Assembly: GCA_030425685.1 (NCBI GenBank)
Contig: JAUIAD010000030.1
Span: 1-34,758, forward strand
Direction of reading: 5' to 3'
Length of the DNA stretch: 34,758 nt
Origin: Gammaproteobacteria bacterium
GTDB lineage: Bacteria; Pseudomonadota; Gammaproteobacteria; Coxiellales; Coxiellaceae
Position numbers and translations under genes: made by a program. Numbering within the stretch: position 1 is the stretch's first letter; each line of letters begins with the position of its first letter. This document shows positions 30,736 through 34,758 of the stretch, one piece after another. The notes beneath the pieces are model-generated. The model was given only the letters and a program-made list of their open reading frames with translations, was not told the DNA's origin and did no database searches.

Positions 30736-32325
30736 TTATTTCGGGGCGTTAACGGAAGCAGCAGGGGTCGTATCAATCATCGGGCCAATATCCATTGAGC
30801 TTGCTGTACTTGCAGAAGTAGTTTTATTGGCAAATACGCCAACTTCACTTACTCTTGGTTTTTTAACTTTAGCCCCCCTTGTTGATAACGCGCCAGCAAG
30901 ACATTTATCATCTTGCATAACGATGTTTGCTAAGATTTCAGCATCTCTCTCCTCGGTGCCATTCTGTTTAGGGTGCCACTCTCTTTTTCCATAATATAAA
31001 GTGGAGTTGTCACTTTGTATATATTGATTATTTCCTTTTTTATCTTTTTTGCTAAATTTGGCAGGTTGAAAGCACTGTAGCAAATCACTGCTGTTATCGT
31101 TATTAAGTAAGGCTGTTAGTAATGTATAGATACGCTGATCGCACATAATGGGTCTTGAGGTCTCGTAAAGGCAGTTGTGTGTTATATTAACTATTCGCTT
31201 TAAATCTCTAGATGAGTTTGACTTCCCGTTTTCGTCATAATATTTTTTTGAGATTTTGTCAATATAGTTGGTTAGTTCCTGATCTTTTAAGAAGTAATCA
31301 GCAAACTCGTCAAGTAAGTCAGGGTTGTTGTTTAAATTACCTTCTAGTAGCAATGTTGCTAAATCGTTTAATGCTTGGATTAGCTCAGGTTCTAGTTTTT
31401 TAAGTGCTTCTAAGTCATCAGCTTCAATGTCTTTTGCCAGACCAGCTTCTAATGATTGGCTGAATGTTTTGGCGCTAGCTGTATCTGCTTTGTGTTCTTT
31501 ATTAGAAGTAAACCCGCGCTCATAGAAGCCATGCATAAATTTCTGAAAGGCGGCTTTATTTTCTCTAGCGAGTAGGGCAAATTTAGTAATAATGCGTTTG
31601 GTTTGATCGCCAGCAACTCTTATATTATTGGCGTCAACTCTCTCAAGTTCGCCTTTCCATTCAGGCTGATTTTCAAGTGCATTTTTCAAATTTGGGTAGT
31701 TGGTTCGGTTAATGTTTTTCTCAAGTCCGTCACCAATCATTGGGAAGCTTTCGAATAGATAACAGTTGTTGGTAAAGCTCATCATAAATTCTTGTACCAA
31801 TTTTACGGCATCGTCTTTGCTATGATGCTCTTGTACATAGGCTTCAAGGTCTTTCACATTGATCGAGCCGCTGTAAAGACACATCTTGTTCTCAAAAACG
31901 TTTACGCCTTGGTTTTTTCCATGCTGCCATAGTTCGAATAGTTCGATCGGGGCGCCGGTGATGATAATGATAGTAGAGTCAGCAACTGCAGCGGCAATTT
32001 TTTGTATTTTTGACATGTCATTAAATCGACCGATATTTTTTTCTTCAATGCTAGTTGTTTCACTGCCGGTAATCACCTGTGAGCGTTTTGCTGTACGTTT
32101 TACAAAGTCGGAAAAGTATTGGTATTCGCTGGCCATAGTGCCATCTTTGGTATGCTGAATTTTCTTTTTACCATATGAAATTAAGGTGTAGGACACAAGG
32201 TCAGCTAAAGCTGCTAATAGTGATTTATCATCGAATTCGCGATCTAAACTGATCAAGATTTTATGCTGTGAGGCTAAAGCTTGGGTTGTCTCTTTTCTTT
32301 TTTGTTCTTGTGTTGATGATCTCAT
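30736..32325 (-). CDS. Candidate effector with nucleoside-hydrolase-like N-terminus
   Basis: A 529-residue soluble protein. Residues 22-35 (KILISLDREFDDKS) fit the nucleoside hydrolase calcium motif DxxxDD, with D28, D32 and D33. The helix after it (LLAALADLV), the strand TIIIITGAPIELFELWQH in the slot of the 'GPLTN' element, and a KMCLYSGSINV segment in the slot of the 'GG' strand are also compatible with that fold. The rest (about 230-470) is helical and unknown. The final 45 residues are Ser/Ala/Thr-rich with PMIDTTPAASVNAPK, similar in style to the tail of the 11368-12609 protein. GGGGAG precedes ATG. No signal peptide. A secreted, host-acting enzyme is plausible but not shown; the catalytic site outside the Asp motif was not verified. 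Confidence 0.6.
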   Translation of the reverse strand: MRSSTQEQKRKETTQALASQHKILISLDREFDDKSLLAALADLVSYTLISYGKKKIQHTKDGTMASEYQYFSDFVKRTAKRSQVITGSETTSIEEKNIGRFNDMSKIQKIAAAVADSTIIIITGAPIELFELWQHGKNQGVNVFENKMCLYSGSINVKDLEAYVQEHHSKDDAVKLVQEFMMSFTNNCYLFESFPMIGDGLEKNINRTNYPNLKNALENQPEWKGELERVDANNIRVAGDQTKRIITKFALLARENKAAFQKFMHGFYERGFTSNKEHKADTASAKTFSQSLEAGLAKDIEADDLEALKKLEPELIQALNDLATLLLEGNLNNNPDLLDEFADYFLKDQELTNYIDKISKKYYDENGKSNSSRDLKRIVNITHNCLYETSRPIMCDQRIYTLLTALLNNDNSSDLLQCFQPAKFSKKDKKGNNQYIQSDNSTLYYGKREWHPKQNGTEERDAEILANIVMQDDKCLAGALSTRGAKVKKPRVSEVGVFANKTTSASTASSMDIGPMIDTTPAASVNAPK

Positions 32326-32665
32326 TATCTCTCCCCGATAAAACTAGGTTATTAATGTCAATATATACTTAGGGAGATGATGTTACGTAGTGCTATAATG
32401 GGGGTCAATATAAACTTCTGCTCATTACTCTTTTAATCTTGTTTTAATGTTTTGATTGTTAAGTTTTGCTTAATCCTGTGCGTATTTACTTGTTTTTTTA
32501 GTCACTACCTGTTTTGCTTATTTGGTTAGTGTTATTTCGTGGTTGGCGCTGGGTGTGACTGGATTCAGTGGTTAACTACAGTATGACTGATGGGTTCTCT
32601 TTGAGAATTCTTAGTGAGTATATTGTGCTGACGTTAAAGGTTGCTATCATCGGACTATTGTATTT
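32326..32665. other. Gene-free region downstream of the lysR gene
   Basis: This 340-bp region lies upstream of the candidate effector gene and downstream of lysR. On the minus strand, TTGACC (32408-32403) and TAACAT (32385-32380) with 17-bp spacing form a weak promoter candidate for the effector gene. No ORF or repeat-family member was found. Confidence 0.3.
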
Positions 32666-33613
32666 TTAAGCCGTTTGCAAGCTTTCGGCCATTCCGTTTG
32701 TTAAATACGCTGGGGCAGAAGTCTTTTGCAATTTCGTTAGCTCATCAAGAAAAAGCGATACTTTTTTTGAAGATAACTTACTACTGCAGTAATAAGCATA
32801 GGTCTCAATTTTTTCTTGATCGAAATCTTCAAAAAGAGGAATTAAGGTTTCGTTATTCAAGTCATCTTCGATCAAACACTGGGGCAGCTTCGCTACCCCC
32901 ATGTTTGTTTTGGTGGCTTGATATATCATGGCAGTATGATTCGAAATAAAATGTAAATTAACGTTAACGCGTGTGCTGCGCCCATCCTTGTGAAACGTCC
33001 ATGTATTGTTCCCATTGGCTAAGCATTGCTGCGTTTCTAAATCTTTTGGTGTTTTGGGTGTGCCGGTTCTTTTTAGGTAATCTAGGCCTGCACAATACAC
33101 TAAGTTATCTGTTGCTACTTTTTTAGCGATCTGATTTGAGTTTGGAATCATTTGATCGCCGGTTAAGACATAACTACGGAAAATAATATCAACGGCGGAT
33201 TCATCAATCTCGCTGTCATCTTCGCTGATGATTAATTCGATTTGAATCTCAGGGTGACGTTGACTGAACTTTTCAATAAAAGGCATTAGCGCTTGGCTGG
33301 CATAGTTAGCTGGTGCGGCTATTTTAAGCTTGCCACTGGGTGCATTAGCGTATTCCAACATTCTATTCCAGGCGTTATCAATTTCCGCTTTAATGCTGGT
33401 TAAGCGGTCGTATAATTCTTTTCCGGCAGGCGTAATATTTAATTTGCGTGTAGAGCGTTTTATTAATTGAATGCCTAAAGTAGTTTCTAAGTGGCTCATG
33501 CGCTTGCTGGCTTGAGATACAGAGATGTTGCATTCTTTAGCAGCGGTGGAAAGACTGCCTGCATCGATGATGCTTTTAAATAATAATAAATTGTCTGCTT
33601 TGCGGTTGCTCAT
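32666..33613 (-). CDS. LysR-family transcriptional regulator
   Basis: A 315-residue one-component regulator. The N-terminal winged helix-turn-helix spans about residues 8-65 (SIIDAGSLSTAAKECNISVS, QASKRMSHLETTLGIQLIKR, STRKLNITPAG). The effector-binding domain follows (GKLKIAAPANYASQALMPFI, about 93-300), with a periplasmic-binding-like fold. It resembles the CrgA/YafC-type subgroup. Its target is unclear: LysR proteins often control a divergently transcribed neighbour, but here the neighbouring genes run on the same strand, with a tRNA upstream. No good Shine-Dalgarno sequence precedes ATG. The region 33614-33872 upstream holds no gene. Confidence 0.93.
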   Translation of the reverse strand: MSNRKADNLLLFKSIIDAGSLSTAAKECNISVSQASKRMSHLETTLGIQLIKRSTRKLNITPAGKELYDRLTSIKAEIDNAWNRMLEYANAPSGKLKIAAPANYASQALMPFIEKFSQRHPEIQIELIISEDDSEIDESAVDIIFRSYVLTGDQMIPNSNQIAKKVATDNLVYCAGLDYLKRTGTPKTPKDLETQQCLANGNNTWTFHKDGRSTRVNVNLHFISNHTAMIYQATKTNMGVAKLPQCLIEDDLNNETLIPLFEDFDQEKIETYAYYCSSKLSSKKVSLFLDELTKLQKTSAPAYLTNGMAESLQTA

Positions 33614-33872
33614 ACTAATCTTTGTGTTTGTTTGTTTGTTTGTGCCGTTTCAATGTTCACAATTTAACCACATTAGGCGTAAATCTTAATAGCGTAAAAC
33701 CACTCTAAAAACCCCTATTTTTTAAGAGCTTATTGGCTTGATTTTGCAAAAAAAGAGTACTTTTGTGGCAATTTTACTATGTTTTTATATTTCCGGGTGG
33801 GAAATACTCGTTTTGAAGCTGTTTTTTAGGGGGTAAGAATTTAGGCTTTTTTGCGGTAAATTTACTTGTTTT

Positions 33873-33959
33873 TGGTACCGAGGGTGGGACTCGAACCCAC
33901 ATGCTGTTGCCAACACCGGATTTTGAATCCGGCGCGTCTACCAATTCCGCCACCTCGGC
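33873..33959 (-). tRNA. tRNA-Leu (CAA anticodon)
   Basis: The minus strand folds into a class II tRNA: acceptor arms GCCGAGG/CCTCGGT (first pair G.U), anticodon stem CCGGA/TCCGG with loop TTCAAAA giving anticodon CAA (reads UUG), a long variable arm (TGTTGGCAACAGCA region), and the T-loop GGTTCGAGTCC. The 3' CCA is encoded (33875-33873). No integrated element is seen next to it. Confidence 0.96.
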
Positions 33960-33995
33960 AAGGTGTTTTTAAGCTTCGGCAGTATAGCAAAACTT

Positions 33996-34541
33996 TTATA
34001 TTAAGCTCAAGAACTCTGTTCTTGTGCGATTATCTGTGCGAAATGTGCCCAGCATCATCGAGGTGGTCATATCGGCATGTTGCTTTTCAACACCGCGCAT
34101 CATCATGCAAAGGTGCTTAGCTTCAATAATAACCCCCACGCCTTTGGCGCCGGTTATTTCAAGTACACATTCGGCAATTTCTTTTGTTAGATTCTCTTGA
34201 ACCTGTAAGCGTTTGGCATACATGTCGACTATGCGTGCGATCTTAGAGAGACCGACGATCTTGCCATTAGGCAGATAGGCAACATGGCATTTGCCAGTGA
34301 AGGGGAGCAAATGGTGTTCGCAAAGCGAGTAGAGCTCAATATTCTTTACAATTACCATTTCATCCATTTCTGACTCAAAGATGGCGCCATTAATAATGGT
34401 GTCGATATCTTCGCGGTAGCCTTTGGTTAGATACTCAAGTGCCTTGCGAGCCCGCTTGGGGGTATCTTTGAGGCCTTCTCGCTGTATGTCTTCGCCAAGG
34501 TCAGTGATGATGGTAGCTATATTTTGTTCAATGATATTCAT
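33996..34541 (-). CDS. folE: GTP cyclohydrolase I (FolE, type IA)
   Basis: FolE converts GTP to 7,8-dihydroneopterin triphosphate, the first step of folate synthesis. The 181-residue length is typical of the short bacterial form. Zn ligands are C74 and H77 in [11 protein letters not shown], and C145 in [12 protein letters not shown]. Other signatures: [31 protein letters not shown] and the C-terminal [18 protein letters not shown] 33 bases upstream (34574) is in frame, but ATG 34541 matches the family start better; neither has a strong ribosome-binding site. It is isolated from other folate genes and 36 bp from the tRNA. Confidence 0.95.
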   Translation of the reverse strand: MNIIEQNIATIITDLGEDIQREGLKDTPKRARKALEYLTKGYREDIDTIINGAIFESEMDEMVIVKNIELYSLCEHHLLPFTGKCHVAYLPNGKIVGLSKIARIVDMYAKRLQVQENLTKEIAECVLEITGAKGVGVIIEAKHLCMMMRGVEKQHADMTTSMMLGTFRTDNRTRTEFLSLI

Positions 34542-34682
34542 AATGGTTTGCACTTTAACGGATTTTTTATACAAAGTCGAGAGTTGTGCTGGTGTGGAGT
34601 TTGTTGTTTATTTTTAATGTTGTTCGTTTTGATGGGTTGGTAGAGTGGTTATACGTGGTTAGTAGCTGCGCCGATCTTACGC

Positions 34683-34758
34683 AACGACGCCAAGAGACGC
34701 GGGGGTCGCGGCGATAAGTAATATAATCGCCGCGACCCCCGCGTCTCTTGGCGTCGTT
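34683..34758. repeat. Family A perfect 33-bp inverted repeat at the window end
   Basis: Arms 34683-34715 and 34726-34758 are perfect reverse complements with a 10-bp AT-rich loop. The core ACGCCAAGAGACGCGGGGGT resembles the other family A arms. The element may extend beyond the window. Confidence 0.92.

Noticed and set aside
33873-33959. tRNA-Leu as an integration site
   Set aside because: No integrase, no duplicated tRNA 3' end and no composition change were seen on either side.

Overview
The window is AT-rich, compact gammaproteobacterial chromosome. No marker gene fixes the genus. The gene mix resembles an intracellular, host-associated member of the Legionellales (Legionella/Coxiella/Berkiella-like): a Pht-type MFS carrier, an ankyrin-repeat protein, several orphan proteins with Ser/Thr/Ala/Asn-rich C-terminal tails that look like secreted effectors, a BdbC/BdbD-like disulfide pair, and core genes close to the E. 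coli type (pyrE, ddlA, dnaE, folE). This placement is inference. No secretion-apparatus gene lies in the window.

Layout. 1-349: terminator-like hairpin and a long palindrome. 350-5202 (+): an ABC half-exporter and two overlapping NCS2-fold permeases whose signature residues are degenerate. 5368-7482 (+): a small membrane protein and a DsbD whose N-terminal domain is reduced to a short segment with its CX5C pair. 7521-8444 (-): orphan. 8607-10289 (+): PoxB-like pyruvate oxidase without the C-terminal lipid-binding peptide. 10727-13548: three orphans (134-residue type, a coiled-coil protein with a possible split Nudix box, and a very basic protein). 13802-15229 (+): a Val-rich 35-codon leader ORF with mutually exclusive hairpins, then a Pht-like MFS carrier. 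15543-16868 (-): ankyrin protein. 17199-19306 (+): pyrE and a DAACS symporter. 21534-19402 (-): persulfide dioxygenase, DsbA-like and DsbB/BdbC-like genes, then a separate DUF378 gene. 22121-22819 (+): outer-membrane beta-barrel. 24129-22918 (-): TraI_2-like protein lacking its HD residues. 25430-24183 (-): YkuD_2 L,D-transpeptidase. 25939-30687 (+): tiny ORF, ddl, dnaE. 32325-30736 (-): nucleoside-hydrolase-like candidate effector. 33613-32666 (-): LysR regulator. 33959-33873 (-): tRNA-Leu(CAA). 34541-33996 (-): folE.

Three dispersed palindromic repeat families fill the intergenic space. Family A is a long perfect or near-perfect inverted repeat built on a G/C-rich 'cacGCaAaGGcGCtAAGGGGacGC' type unit, with five loci including both window ends. 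Family B is a REP-like palindrome around GCAGCATGCTGC, found singly between convergent genes and as two doublets with an identical 140-bp period. Family C is a ~155-175 bp multi-hairpin element in two copies with near-matching ends, like a MITE.

The thiol-redox genes (DsbD, DsbA, DsbB, persulfide dioxygenase), the L,D-transpeptidase, Ddl and the beta-barrel describe envelope maintenance. The carriers (MFS, DAACS, NCS2) describe nutrient uptake. The strongest lead for something undescribed is the putative Val-responsive leader region upstream of the MFS carrier. Next are the split-Nudix and nucleoside-hydrolase-like candidate effectors and the inactive-looking TraI_2 protein.
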